Shown here piece after piece: positions 44,296 to 52,777 of a DNA stretch of 64,000 nt. The notes under the pieces were generated by a model. The model did not search any database and was not told where the DNA came from. It saw only the letters and a list, made by a program, of their open reading frames with translations. The DNA is taken from assembly GCA_017416185.1 (NCBI GenBank), contig JAFQDF010000033.1, positions 1 to 64,000 of the forward strand, read 5' to 3'. This DNA comes from Clostridia bacterium (GTDB lineage: Bacteria > Bacillota > Clostridia > Oscillospirales > CAG-272). The translations under genes and the position numbers were made by a program. Every line of letters starts with the position of its first letter. The stretch's first letter is position 1.

Positions 44296-44835
44296 CTATT
44301 TTTTCTTTTTTTCCTTTACCGGCGGTTCCTTCTTTTCGGGCAATCGGGAGGCTACAAGGTACCCCGCATAAAGCATATTGGAGAATGCTAAGGTAATACT
44401 GCTTATTATTGAATCCTCCTCAGCAAATTTTGTTTTTGATATTTTTGTTTTTTCCTCAAAAAAAACAAGAGCCAGGCTGCTTTCAAATATCTCGCAGAAG
44501 CGGTTATAAGCATCCTTTGAGGAATATTTTTCGGTAACACAGGTTATTGCAGCTCCTATCTCACCAAGCGACATTATCTGCTTTAACAACGTGATAATAT
44601 ATAAGTTAGCAATATGACCGCGGTCATAACGCTTGTTTTTCGGCGCACGTACAAGCTTCTGCTTTACGTAGTTATTTATCATGGTAGGCGTGACCGATTT
44701 TGAGGGGTCATCACCTATAAAGATCTTCAGATTTTTTTCAAGCACGCTTATAACCTGATCCATATAAAGCTCAAGGTCGGGCAGCTCCTCCCAGCGGGGG
44801 CAGCGGTAAGCACGGATCTCTTCTAACGATATCAT
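44296..44835 (-). CDS. DUF1836 family protein
   Basis: 179 residues, cytoplasmic. It matches DUF1836: an N-terminal segment with CPRWEELPDLELYMDQVI, then a MerR-like helix-turn-helix (TPTMINNYVKQKL..PKNKRYDRGHIANL), a helical C-terminal half and a lysine-rich tail. The helix-turn-helix suggests DNA binding, but no target is known. Start follows a GGATGTG-type site. Divergent from the acyl-CoA synthetase gene. Confidence 0.75.
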   Translation of the reverse strand: MISLEEIRAYRCPRWEELPDLELYMDQVISVLEKNLKIFIGDDPSKSVTPTMINNYVKQKLVRAPKNKRYDRGHIANLYIITLLKQIMSLGEIGAAITCVTEKYSSKDAYNRFCEIFESSLALVFFEEKTKISKTKFAEEDSIISSITLAFSNMLYAGYLVASRLPEKKEPPVKEKKKK

Positions 44836-44892
44836 AATTTCACATCCTTTATTTTAATATTATCATAATTATTAAAAAAGGTCAACACACAC

Positions 44893-44921
44893 TTGAAATT
44901 ATTTCTGTCTGCCTGTATAAT
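44893..44921 (+). promoter_or_regulatory. Promoter of the acyl-CoA synthetase-like gene
   Basis: TTGAAA (44893-44898), a 17-nt spacer and TATAAT (44916-44921), 24 nt before the ATG. Confidence 0.65.
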
Positions 44922-44944
44922 ATAATTGAAAAGAGGTGAGCATA

Positions 44945-46621
44945 ATGAAGCATAAGCTATACGATGTAATGGAGCTTTCCAACATCGGAGAAATACTTGA
45001 TATAGCAAAGACCGAAGCCGGAGGACATATAGCTTTCCGTTACCGAATCAATGATATAATAAGAGAAATAAGCTATGCCGAATTCTGCCACGATACCACA
45101 TCTCTGCTGTATGCTATAAGAAAGCTTGATATTGACGGCTGTCATATAGCCTGTCTCAGCGAAAATAGATACGAATGGATTAACACCTACCTTGCGGTAC
45201 TCTGCTCAAAAAGTGTTTTTGTTCCTGTTGACCGAGATATGACCGAGGAGGAAGTATTAAACGTACTAAATCACAGCGATTCTGAGGTTGTTTTCTGCTC
45301 CGGCTTATATGAGGAGCTGCTACGTAACAACAGAGATAAGCTCAAGAGGATCAGATACTTTATTTCTTTTGACCGTAAAGAGGATGAAGATGGTTTTCTT
45401 TCCTTTGATGAGCTGCGCCGTAAAGGTGAGCTTACACTCATTAACAGCGGCGAACAGTACCCACAGGAAAAGCGCGACCCCGCGGCTATGTGTATGCTAT
45501 TTTATACCTCGGGTACCACAGATACACCGAAGGGAGTAATGCTGAGTGAAAAAAGCATTATATCCTGTATTGTAAACGCTCTGAAGTACTGTAAATTAGA
45601 GGGAAGCTGCCTTTCTCTTCTTCGTTACAGCCATATTTACGAAGCGGTATGCGGAATTCTCGGAAGCCTGCACAGCCACACTACAATATGTATAAATGAA
45701 TCTCCCCGTACCGTAAATACCAATCTTAAGTTTTACAAGCCTGACTACATATATACAGTTCCCGCCTTTCTTGAGGCGATATACCAGCGTATCTGGAAAA
45801 ATGCCGATGAAATGGGAAAAAAGAACAGGTTAAAAAATCTCTTGAACGCATCAAAAACTGCAAAAAGGATAAATATAGACGCGGGCAAGGGTTTGTTTTC
45901 CTCTCTGCACAAGTCTTTTGGCGGTGAACTGAAAAAGATAATCTGCGGCGGAGCACCACTGAGAGGAGAGGTTGCCGAATTCTTTGAGGCGGCAGGAATA
46001 CAGATCATTAACGGATACGGACTGACCGAGTATTCTCCCATCGTTTCGGTAAACTCCGATACCCGAAGTGATCCTCATACGGTTGGCTTACCCCTCCAGG
46101 ACACCGAAATCAATATTATAAATCCTCAGAGAGACGATAACGGTGAGATATACGTAAGAGGACCCGGAACTATGCTTGGATATTATAAAAATCCCGAGGA
46201 GACCGCAAGGACAATAACCGAGGATGGTTGGCTGATTACCGGAGACCGCGGACGTCTGAATGAGGACGGTCATCTTATAATCACCGGAAGATCAAAAAAT
46301 CTCATAGTTTTTTCCAATTCAAGAATAGTGCACCCCGAGGAAATCGAGGAGCATTTATATAAGATAGATTATATCAAGGAGGCCGTGGTATACGGCATTC
46401 GTGCGGAGGGTGGCATCAGGGAATTGTGTGCCGAGGTATATATGGATCCGGAAAAGCAGATGGGAGACCTAATTGAACAGACCGAAAAGCTGCGTAATGA
46501 CATTACCGATATTCTCAGCCCCTTGCCTCTGTACAAACAGATCTCCCAGATAGTTATCCGTCCCCAGGAATTCCCCAAAACAGCAAACGATAAGATCAAA
46601 AGAGACGAGCTGGGACTCTAA
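44945..46621 (+). CDS. AMP-forming acyl-CoA synthetase-like enzyme
   Basis: 558 residues of the ANL superfamily. The P-loop-like LFYTSGTTDTPKGVM, the GYGLTEYSP motif, the adenylate-binding WLITGDRGRL and the C-terminal lysine motif (KTANDKIKRDEL) are all present, so it should be active. Relatives are long-chain fatty-acid CoA ligases; the substrate is not fixed by the sequence. The ATG at 44945 follows AAGAGGTGAGCATA; an in-frame GTG at 44936 overlaps that site. Confidence 0.82.
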   Translation: MKHKLYDVMELSNIGEILDIAKTEAGGHIAFRYRINDIIREISYAEFCHDTTSLLYAIRKLDIDGCHIACLSENRYEWINTYLAVLCSKSVFVPVDRDMTEEEVLNVLNHSDSEVVFCSGLYEELLRNNRDKLKRIRYFISFDRKEDEDGFLSFDELRRKGELTLINSGEQYPQEKRDPAAMCMLFYTSGTTDTPKGVMLSEKSIISCIVNALKYCKLEGSCLSLLRYSHIYEAVCGILGSLHSHTTICINESPRTVNTNLKFYKPDYIYTVPAFLEAIYQRIWKNADEMGKKNRLKNLLNASKTAKRINIDAGKGLFSSLHKSFGGELKKIICGGAPLRGEVAEFFEAAGIQIINGYGLTEYSPIVSVNSDTRSDPHTVGLPLQDTEINIINPQRDDNGEIYVRGPGTMLGYYKNPEETARTITEDGWLITGDRGRLNEDGHLIITGRSKNLIVFSNSRIVHPEEIEEHLYKIDYIKEAVVYGIRAEGGIRELCAEVYMDPEKQMGDLIEQTEKLRNDITDILSPLPLYKQISQIVIRPQEFPKTANDKIKRDELGL

Positions 46622-46640
46622 GAGTGCAGAGTGCAGAATT
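46621..46640 (+). repeat. GTGCAGA string, composite intergenic element
   Basis: Two to three units of AGAGTGC directly after the stop codon, followed by the hairpin at 46647-46675. Confidence 0.55.
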
Positions 46641-46646
46641 GTTGAA

Positions 46647-46675
46647 GAAAATAGTGTCCTTGTGACACTATTTTC
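46647..46675 (+). terminator. Hairpin between the synthetase and deacylase genes
   Basis: GAAAATAGTGTC and GACACTATTTTC pair perfectly. Almost identical to the hairpin at 22729-22757 inside the atp operon. Confidence 0.6.
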
Positions 46676-46703
46676 AACTATTTATTTGAAAGAAGGAAGA
46701 TAT

Positions 46704-47240
46704 ATGTATACATTATATGATGGCAGACCGCAGGACTGCAGTGACCGATTGGAGAAAGAAATCAAAACCTACGACCTGCTTGACAGCCTGGGAATAGAAT
46801 ATCAGAGAGTGGACCACGGCGAGATGCCCACCATCGAATCCTGCAAGGAGGTCGACGAAGCTCTGGGTGTACACATCTGCAAAAATCTACTGCTCTGCAA
46901 CAGACAAAAGACGGATTTTTACCTTGTGCTTATGCCCGGTGACAAGAAGTTTATGACCAAGGAGCTGTCAGCTCAGTTAGGCACGGCAAGGCTTTCCTTT
47001 GCCGACGGAGAGTATATGGAAGAATTTCTTAATATAACTCCCGGCTCACTTTCGGTATTCGGACTTATGAATGATAAGGACAACCGTGTAAGGCTGATAA
47101 TCGACCGAGATATCACAAAAGAACCTATGTTTGCTGCTCATCCCTGTATCAACACCTCGAGCCTGAAGGTTAAGTTCTCTGACGTTATCGAAAAATTTCT
47201 TCCCGCAGTAAAGCATGATTATACTGTAGTGGAATTATAA
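46704..47240 (+). CDS. YbaK/ProX-type prolyl-tRNA deacylase-like protein
   Basis: 178 residues. YbaK/EbsC fold with LGIEYQRVDHGEMPTIE, CKNLLLCNRQKTDFYLVLMPGDKK and the GSLSVFGLMND / HPCINTSS motifs of ProX/PrdX editing enzymes, which hydrolyse mischarged Ala- or Cys-tRNA(Pro). The ATG at 46704 follows AGAAGGAAGATAT; an in-frame start at 46662 lies next to the upstream hairpin. A strong terminator follows. Confidence 0.82.
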   Translation: MYTLYDGRPQDCSDRLEKEIKTYDLLDSLGIEYQRVDHGEMPTIESCKEVDEALGVHICKNLLLCNRQKTDFYLVLMPGDKKFMTKELSAQLGTARLSFADGEYMEEFLNITPGSLSVFGLMNDKDNRVRLIIDRDITKEPMFAAHPCINTSSLKVKFSDVIEKFLPAVKHDYTVVEL

Positions 47241-47250
47241 AGGACTGCCA

Positions 47251-47285
47251 AGAGACGCACTTTGTTACGAAGTGCGTCTCTGTCT
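47251..47285 (+). terminator. Terminator of the deacylase gene
   Basis: AGAGACGCACTT (47251-47262) pairs with AAGTGCGTCTCT (47270-47281). Confidence 0.8.
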
Positions 47286-47410
47286 TATTCACCTTGCGTC
47301 GAGTTATATTGCTTTGCAGTTATATTCGTCTCGTGTTATTCGTTTCACGAGTTTAAGGAACGAATAAAATATCTCTGTGAGACCTGTCTCACAATAAACT
47401 TATGCTTATG

Positions 47411-47580
47411 AGGCGGGAGACCAATGGTCTCCCCTACGGGTCATCGAAAAATTAATGCCAATTTCATTAATCTGTCGGTTTTGTAGGGGCGGTCATTGGC
47501 CGCCCGCTTTTAACGGTAACGGATACCGTCACCCCAAGCCGCTTGTGATACGGACGGCGGACACCGTCCCTATGAATTCA
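47411..47580. repeat. Cluster of GTAGGG-type palindromes
   Basis: Three palindromes stand in a row: GGGAGACC/GGTCTCCC with CCTACGGG (about 47417-47440), GTAGGGGCGG..CCGCCCGC (47483-47507) and GGACGG..ACCGTCC (about 47552-47571). The same style recurs at 63511-63540 and at the end of rlmB. Confidence 0.65.
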
Positions 47581-47861
47581 GAAAAAACCGCACCTAAGGA
47601 CGTTCTACCCATCGTCCGTAAATGCGGCTTTTCCCAAAAAATCTATAAAAGGAGAAGGTACACTCGGGGGTCGTTCCCCTTGTGTGATTATATTTTACCG
47701 TCCAAATGTGTTTGCTGTGTGACGGCAAACTGAATTTACGAGGATTTATTATACCAAGATAGTGGTAATTTACCACTATCTTCAATATATTACGTTTACA
47801 CAGGCAGACTGCGCCCGACTCCGTAAATCAAATAGCTCAAAAAATAACTTCCTATAACACA

Positions 47862-47896
47862 AAGAAGATTGTGGCTTAAAGCCACAATCTTCTTTT
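47862..47896 (-). terminator. Hairpin after the gene remnant
   Basis: AAGAAGATTGTGGC pairs perfectly with GCCACAATCTTCTT across five bases. It lies just past the remnant's stop on the minus strand. Confidence 0.65.
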
Positions 47897-47905
47897 CATA
47901 TTCAC

Positions 47906-48001
47906 TTAATCGGCAAAGTCTGCATAGGGGGAATCTACGGAAACCAGAATCAACATGATATCGTTCCAATTCCGAGCTTTTTCGTAATCTTGAACAAGAG
48001 C
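47906..48001 (-). pseudogene. Possible C-terminal gene remnant
   Basis: A 31-codon stretch without a usable start reads protein-like (YEKARNWNDIMLILVSVDSP), then a stop and a strong hairpin. It begins right after an in-frame stop. It may be the tail of a lost gene; family unknown. Confidence 0.3.
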
Positions 48002-48024
48002 TTAAATAAATAGAATAAAATAAA

Positions 48025-48052
48025 GAAAACAGTTGCCTGCGCAACTGTTTTC
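48025..48052 (-). terminator. Terminator of the parA-to-MORN operon
   Basis: On the minus strand GAAAACAGTTGC pairs with GCAACTGTTTTC and is followed by TTTATTTTATTC. Confidence 0.75.
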
Positions 48053-48103
48053 CACCTTAATTATACATTTTACATTATACATTTTACATTAAGAAACCAC
48101 CGA

Positions 48104-49069
48104 CTATTCGTCGGTGGTTTCGTCGTTATCTTCGTTTTCTTCGTCGTTATCCTCGTCATCAGGGTTCTCGGTGGTGCGAACGAACACGCCCTTCTCAAAC
48201 TGTCCCTCAAGAACTCTGCCCGAGGGCCATTCGTATTTACCCCAACCACTTATCTGACCGTCAGTAAAGTTACCTGTATACTTTTCGCCGTTTGCCCAGG
48301 TATAGGTACCCTGACCCGAGAACTTGTCATTTTCAAAGTTGCCTTCATAGATATCACCGCCGGCAAAGGTATATTTGCCTGCGCCTGTCTTAGAATCGTT
48401 AACGTAGTTACCCTCGTAAACGCTTCCGTCACCGTAGACGGTTTTGAAAACTCCGTTTTTCATATTATCGGTAAAGTTACCCTCGTGTACGGTACCGTCG
48501 GCCTCGGTGTAAACTCCGGTACCTGTGGAAACTCCGTTTTTAAAGTCACCCTCATATACGTCGCCACCGGAATAGGTAAACTTACCCTTACCGTCGATAA
48601 CTCCGTTGACATAGCTGCCCTCGTAGATGTCGCCGTTATAGAAGCTCATTTTACCCTGGCCGTTAGGAAATCCGTTCGCCATATCTCCCACGTATACGTC
48701 ACCGTTGGAGTATACGATGCTCTTATCCTTGGCACTTATCTTTGCCGTACCGCTTCTTTGACCGGAAAAATACAAGGTACCTCTGTCCATATTGCCGGCA
48801 TCGTTGACCCAGCCGAAGAATTTTGCCGTTGTGCCGGCATTATCGGTAGCCTTTGTATAACGAAGACCGGAGAGCATAAGGCCGAATATAACGATTATTA
48901 CCGCTATTGCCGCAACTATAACGGTGCGGACAAGCAGCTTATTGAAGCTTTCCTTTGATTTATGACGGTTTGCCGCATTGCTTGACGGCTTTTCCGTCTT
49001 TTTCGGTGCAGGCACCGATTTAGCACCCTTCTGCACCTTATCTGTTTTTTGTCTTTTTTGTTCAGACAT
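48104..49069 (-). CDS. Membrane-anchored MORN-repeat protein
   Basis: 321 residues: a lysine-rich N-terminus, one membrane helix (about residues 47-70), and then about eight MORN repeats of roughly 23 residues (GDIYEGSYVNGVIDGKGKF and similar) ending in a very acidic tail. MORN repeats are beta-hairpin scaffolds that bind lipids or proteins. Last gene of the operon starting at parA. Function unknown. Confidence 0.8.
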   Translation of the reverse strand: MSEQKRQKTDKVQKGAKSVPAPKKTEKPSSNAANRHKSKESFNKLLVRTVIVAAIAVIIVIFGLMLSGLRYTKATDNAGTTAKFFGWVNDAGNMDRGTLYFSGQRSGTAKISAKDKSIVYSNGDVYVGDMANGFPNGQGKMSFYNGDIYEGSYVNGVIDGKGKFTYSGGDVYEGDFKNGVSTGTGVYTEADGTVHEGNFTDNMKNGVFKTVYGDGSVYEGNYVNDSKTGAGKYTFAGGDIYEGNFENDKFSGQGTYTWANGEKYTGNFTDGQISGWGKYEWPSGRVLEGQFEKGVFVRTTENPDDEDNDEENEDNDETTDE

Positions 49070-49099
49070 ATTAAACCTCGTTAAATATTTAACAATCTT

Positions 49100-49570
49100 T
49101 TATATATCCTTAAGCATTGAGAGTATCTTGGGAATAAATATAATACAGAGATTAGCAAGGATGAACATCACTATGGCTACGATCACCACCATACCCAAGG
49201 TGTTATTGTTTCCTCTGTATTTGAAGTAAGCGCGGTTCTTTTGCTCCTCGGGGATATAGAATTTTGCTTCATAGAAATCATTTCTTTTCAGCTTTTCCTT
49301 ATCCACGGTACAGTAGACCACTTTGCGAAGGGCAGAAAACTTGTTTTTAAGAGCATTTCGTATAAAGGGGTTATCAAGCCCAAGCTCACGAAGTGTCCAA
49401 GCCTCATCGGGGGTATGAACATTTTTCTCCGCAAGCTTTCTTGCAACCTTACCTATGAAGCCCTTGGAATACCATAGCATAAATGCTGCTATAACTATAC
49501 CGACGTATACTGCCCAAACTACCTTCTCAAGGGTTGAACCTGTGTCTATCCAAAGACTGGCAATACTCAT
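49100..49570 (-). CDS. Two-helix membrane protein, unknown
   Basis: 156 residues with a helix near the N-terminus (VVWAVYVGIVIAAFMLWY), a soluble central part (LRELGLDNPFIRNALKNKFS) and a C-terminal helix (LGMVVIVAIVMFILANLCIIFI). Its start overlaps the serS stop by 4 nt, so it is coupled to serS. Family not recognised. Confidence 0.65.
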   Translation of the reverse strand: MSIASLWIDTGSTLEKVVWAVYVGIVIAAFMLWYSKGFIGKVARKLAEKNVHTPDEAWTLRELGLDNPFIRNALKNKFSALRKVVYCTVDKEKLKRNDFYEAKFYIPEEQKNRAYFKYRGNNNTLGMVVIVAIVMFILANLCIIFIPKILSMLKDI

Positions 49571-50868
49571 TTCTGCTTGATCATATCCTTGGTGATGACC
49601 TCAACACCAAGATACTTCTGGAGAACCTCGGGAACCTTAACAGAGCCGTCTGCAAGCTGATTCTGCTCAACTACTGCAGGAAGGATTCGGCTTGTTGCAA
49701 GTCCGGAGCCGTTGAGTGTATGAACGAACTCGGTCTTACCGGTCGCCTCGTTACGGTATCTCATATTACCGCGGCGAGCCTGATAGTCTCTTGCGTTGGA
49801 TACGGAGGAAACCTCCTTATAGCCGTTCATGGAAGGAATATGGATCTCTATATCATATGTTCTTGCCATAGAAGCGGAGCAGTCAGCTGCAGCCAGCTTA
49901 ACCGTTCTGAAGTGGAAGCCCAGACCCTTAACAAGAGCCTCTGCCTTACCTACAAGCTCCTCGAAAGCCTCGTCGGAGTTGTCGGGACGGGTGTACTGAA
50001 CCATCTCAACCTTGTTGAACTGGTGACCTCTTACCATACCGCGCTCATCAGCTCTGTATGAGCCTGCCTCACGGCGGAAGCAGGGAGTATAAGAAATATA
50101 CTTACGGGGAAGATCTGCCTCGGTGAGTATCTCGTCACGGTGGAGAGAAACGAGTGCTGTTTCCGCTGTAGGAAGCATAAATCTTCTCTGATTGTCTTCT
50201 GCAGTGTCAAGCCAGTAAACGTCGTTTGCAAACTTGGGGAACTGACCTGCTGTCAGACCACATTCATAGCCAAGCATATGGGGAACCAGCACCAGCTCGT
50301 AACCGTCTGCAAGGTGGGTATCTATAAAGTAGTTGAGAAGCGCCCACTCAAGGCGTGCGCCCATACCTCTGTAGATCCAGAAGCCGCTGCCGGAAAGCTT
50401 TGTTCCGCGGGGATAGTCGATCAGCCCGAGATCTGTACAGAGATCTACGTGATTTTTAGGCTCAAAATCAAAGCTGTGGGGATCGCCAAAGTATTTTATA
50501 GGCTCGTTGTTTTCCTTACCGCCGGGCTTAAGGTCGGGGTCGGGAAGGTTGGGAAGGGAAAGCATAAGAGTTCTGTACTTTTCCTCTATCTCCTTAAGCT
50601 CAGCATCATTTCCCTTGATAGTCTCGGAAAGCTCCTTCATCTGTGCGAAAATAGGCGCTGTATCCTCGCCGTTCTTCTTCATCATAGGGATCTGCTTGGA
50701 AACTTTATTCTGCTCTGCCTTGAGGCTCTCGGTCTTAGCGATAAGCTCACGGCGGGCTACGTCTAACTTAAGGATCTCGTCGATCTCGTTAGATGCGTCA
50801 TATTCCTTTGCGGCAAGTAATCTTTTTACTTCGTCGGGATTTTCTTTAATAAGTCTGATGTCTAACAT
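49567..50868 (-). CDS. serS: Seryl-tRNA synthetase
   Basis: 433-residue class II synthetase that charges tRNA(Ser). The N-terminal coiled-coil arm that grips the tRNA long arm spans about residues 30-105. Motif 2 is FRREAGSYRADERGMVRGHQF and motif 3 includes LNGSGLATSRILPAVVE. Full family length. The 25-nt gap to parB leaves no room for a T-box leader, so it appears co-transcribed with parAB. Confidence 0.95.
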   Translation of the reverse strand: MLDIRLIKENPDEVKRLLAAKEYDASNEIDEILKLDVARRELIAKTESLKAEQNKVSKQIPMMKKNGEDTAPIFAQMKELSETIKGNDAELKEIEEKYRTLMLSLPNLPDPDLKPGGKENNEPIKYFGDPHSFDFEPKNHVDLCTDLGLIDYPRGTKLSGSGFWIYRGMGARLEWALLNYFIDTHLADGYELVLVPHMLGYECGLTAGQFPKFANDVYWLDTAEDNQRRFMLPTAETALVSLHRDEILTEADLPRKYISYTPCFRREAGSYRADERGMVRGHQFNKVEMVQYTRPDNSDEAFEELVGKAEALVKGLGFHFRTVKLAAADCSASMARTYDIEIHIPSMNGYKEVSSVSNARDYQARRGNMRYRNEATGKTEFVHTLNGSGLATSRILPAVVEQNQLADGSVKVPEVLQKYLGVEVITKDMIKQK

Positions 50869-50893
50869 TTTTATATACTCCTGTATTTATTTC

Positions 50894-51775
50894 TTAGTCA
50901 TTATCAAATATATTATGTCCGCAGAGTTTAACTATAAGATCCTCAAGATCCTTGTTATCCTCATAGGATATTTCGATTTTTTTCGCCTTGCCCTTATCCT
51001 TAATGGCAATTTTTCTGCCAAGACGCTGCGTCATACGTCTCTCAAGCTCTTTACGGTAGTCAACCTCAACTTTATCTGTAACTACGGTAACTTCGACAGG
51101 CTTGGCACTATTCATCTTTTTTACTAACTTTTCGGTATCACGAACAGATAATTCCTTGGTTATAATAAGATGTATTGCCTCATTATACTTGTCCTTATCC
51201 TTTAATCCGAGAAGAGTACGGGCGTGTCCCGCCGATATCTCGTTATCGGCTACAAGATTCTTTATATCCTCGGGAAGGTTTAAAAGTCTCAAAGAATTTG
51301 TAATTGCCGTTCTTGATTTGCCGATACGCTGTGATATTTCTTCCTGTGTAAGACTGTATTCGGTTGCTAAAGCCTCATATGCCATAGCTTCTTCTATGGG
51401 ATTGAGGTCCTCACGCTGAAGATTTTCTACCAACGCAAGCTCTGCCGCTTTGGCATCGTCTATATCAAGTATTACTACGGGAATCTCGGTAAGTCCTGCA
51501 AGCTTTGAAGCCCGCCAGCGTCGCTCACCTGCAACGATACTGTAAAATCCGCGGCTATCCTCCCTTACCACCACAGGCTGAATAAGACCGTGGGTAGCTA
51601 TTGAATCTGCAAGCTCTGACAGCGCTGTTTCATCAAAAACCTTTCTCGGCTGATTTAAACGAGGCTCGATATCGCTTATACGCAGCATTGTACCGCCTTT
51701 ATTGCCGGATTCCGCAAAATTGTCTTCAAATATTGCTCCGAGACCCTTTCCCAGACCTGAATTCTTTGCTGCCAT
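50894..51775 (-). CDS. parB: Chromosome-partitioning protein ParB
   Basis: 293-residue CTP-dependent DNA clamp that loads at parS. N-terminal motifs ALVENLQREDLNPIEEA and VAGERRWRASKLAG, and the central helix-turn-helix (LTQEEISQRIGKSRTAITNSLRLL), are intact; a C-terminal dimerisation part follows. parA lies 1 nt upstream. Two parS sites lie 840-930 bp away. Confidence 0.95.
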   Translation of the reverse strand: MAAKNSGLGKGLGAIFEDNFAESGNKGGTMLRISDIEPRLNQPRKVFDETALSELADSIATHGLIQPVVVREDSRGFYSIVAGERRWRASKLAGLTEIPVVILDIDDAKAAELALVENLQREDLNPIEEAMAYEALATEYSLTQEEISQRIGKSRTAITNSLRLLNLPEDIKNLVADNEISAGHARTLLGLKDKDKYNEAIHLIITKELSVRDTEKLVKKMNSAKPVEVTVVTDKVEVDYRKELERRMTQRLGRKIAIKDKGKAKKIEISYEDNKDLEDLIVKLCGHNIFDND

Positions 51776-51776
51776 A

Positions 51777-52538
51777 CTAAATCCTTTCTGTTATCTCTCT
51801 TGCGATCTCTATATACGCAAGGCTGCCTTTTGAATATCTATCATATGCAATTATGGGCTTTCCGTGGCTGGGAGCCTCGGAAATTCTTACATTTCTGACT
51901 ACGGGAGTTGAAATTATCTTATTTGCATAATACTTTTTAAGCTCGTTTACCACCTGCAAGGTGAGATTGAGCCTGCCGTTGTACATCGTAAGAAGTATAC
52001 CCGTTATCTCGATATCGGGATTATACAGCTTCTTAACCTGTCTTATCGACAGCATAAGCTGTGACAGACCCTCCAGAGCATAATACTCACACTGCATAGG
52101 AATTATTATTCCGTCCGCCGCAACAAGTGAGTTGACTGTCAGTATTCCCAAAGACGGAGGACAGTCTACAATAATATAATCGTAATCCGGTTTTATGCTT
52201 TCAATACCGTTGCGAAGCCGTTTTTCTCTGTTATCCAGTTCTACAAGCTCAAATTCGGCCCCCGCAAGAGCAATATTTGCAGGAATTACATCAAGATTTG
52301 TAAATTCTGTTTTTATTACACAATCCTTACCGCTTACTCTTCCGATAAGCAAATCGTAGGTGGAATTGACTATCTGTCTCTTGTTTATACCCACACCGCT
52401 GGTTGCGTTCCCTTGGGGATCGCAGTCTACAAGCAGTACCTTCTTGCCAAGATAAGCCATAGCTGCAGCTGTGTTAACAGCTGATGTGGTCTTACCGACC
52501 CCACCCTTTTGATTGGCAAATGTTAAAGTCTTACCCAA
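51777..52538 (-). CDS. parA: Chromosome-partitioning ATPase ParA/Soj
   Basis: 253-residue Walker-type ATPase (deviant Walker A KGGVGKTT near residue 10) with VDCDPQGNATSG and VDCPPSLGILTVNSL. The TTG at 52538 (MGKTLTFANQKGG) sits 7 nt after AGGAGG; the adjacent GTG at 52541 would add one residue. Its promoter is at 52572-52600. Confidence 0.94.
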   Translation of the reverse strand: MGKTLTFANQKGGVGKTTSAVNTAAAMAYLGKKVLLVDCDPQGNATSGVGINKRQIVNSTYDLLIGRVSGKDCVIKTEFTNLDVIPANIALAGAEFELVELDNREKRLRNGIESIKPDYDYIIVDCPPSLGILTVNSLVAADGIIIPMQCEYYALEGLSQLMLSIRQVKKLYNPDIEITGILLTMYNGRLNLTLQVVNELKKYYANKIISTPVVRNVRISEAPSHGKPIIAYDRYSKGSLAYIEIAREITERI

Positions 52539-52571
52539 CACATCGCCTCCTAATATAAGTGTATATGATAA

Positions 52572-52600
52572 ATTATACACTATATGGTGACCAAAGTCAA
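52572..52600 (-). promoter_or_regulatory. Promoter of the par operon
   Basis: Minus strand: TTGACT (52600-52595), a 17-nt spacer, TATAAT (52577-52572). parS1 starts 13 bp upstream of the -35, so ParB spreading could affect it. Confidence 0.7.
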
Positions 52601-52612
52601 TATTTCTGCAAA

Positions 52613-52628
52613 TGTTTCACGTGAAACC
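52613..52628. promoter_or_regulatory. parS site 1
   Basis: TGTTTCACGTGAAACC, 15 of 16 positions identical to the conserved bacterial parS palindrome. Confidence 0.93.
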
Positions 52629-52694
52629 ACCTGCGGCAGGGCTATACTTCACATATTCTTTAAATTCCAACCATACATTAATACCCGAGGATAT

Positions 52695-52710
52695 TGTTTC
52701 ACGTGAAACA
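52695..52710. promoter_or_regulatory. parS site 2
   Basis: TGTTTCACGTGAAACA, a perfect parS palindrome, 82 bp from site 1. Confidence 0.96.
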
Positions 52711-52777
52711 TATCCGTACATTCGTGAGCTGATACACGATAATAACATATCACACGATTACAGCACCGCAAGCGGCT

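Larger units (their letters stand above)
47241..48103. other. 863-bp gap: hairpins, GTAGGG palindromes and a gene remnant
   Basis: It contains a terminator (47251-47285), palindromic repeats (47411-47580), two more hairpins (47862-47896, 48025-48052), a short C-terminal gene-like remnant (47906-48001) and a TACATTT string (48056-48091). A 92-codon plus-strand frame at 47455 crosses the palindromes and does not look like protein. Confidence 0.65.

Noticed and set aside
47455-47733. A 92-codon plus-strand frame in the long gap
   Set aside because: It runs through three palindromic repeats, has Pro/Cys/Arg-rich composition and no ribosome site.
50869-50893. T-box leader before serS
   Set aside because: Only 25 nt separate parB and serS, too short for a T-box.
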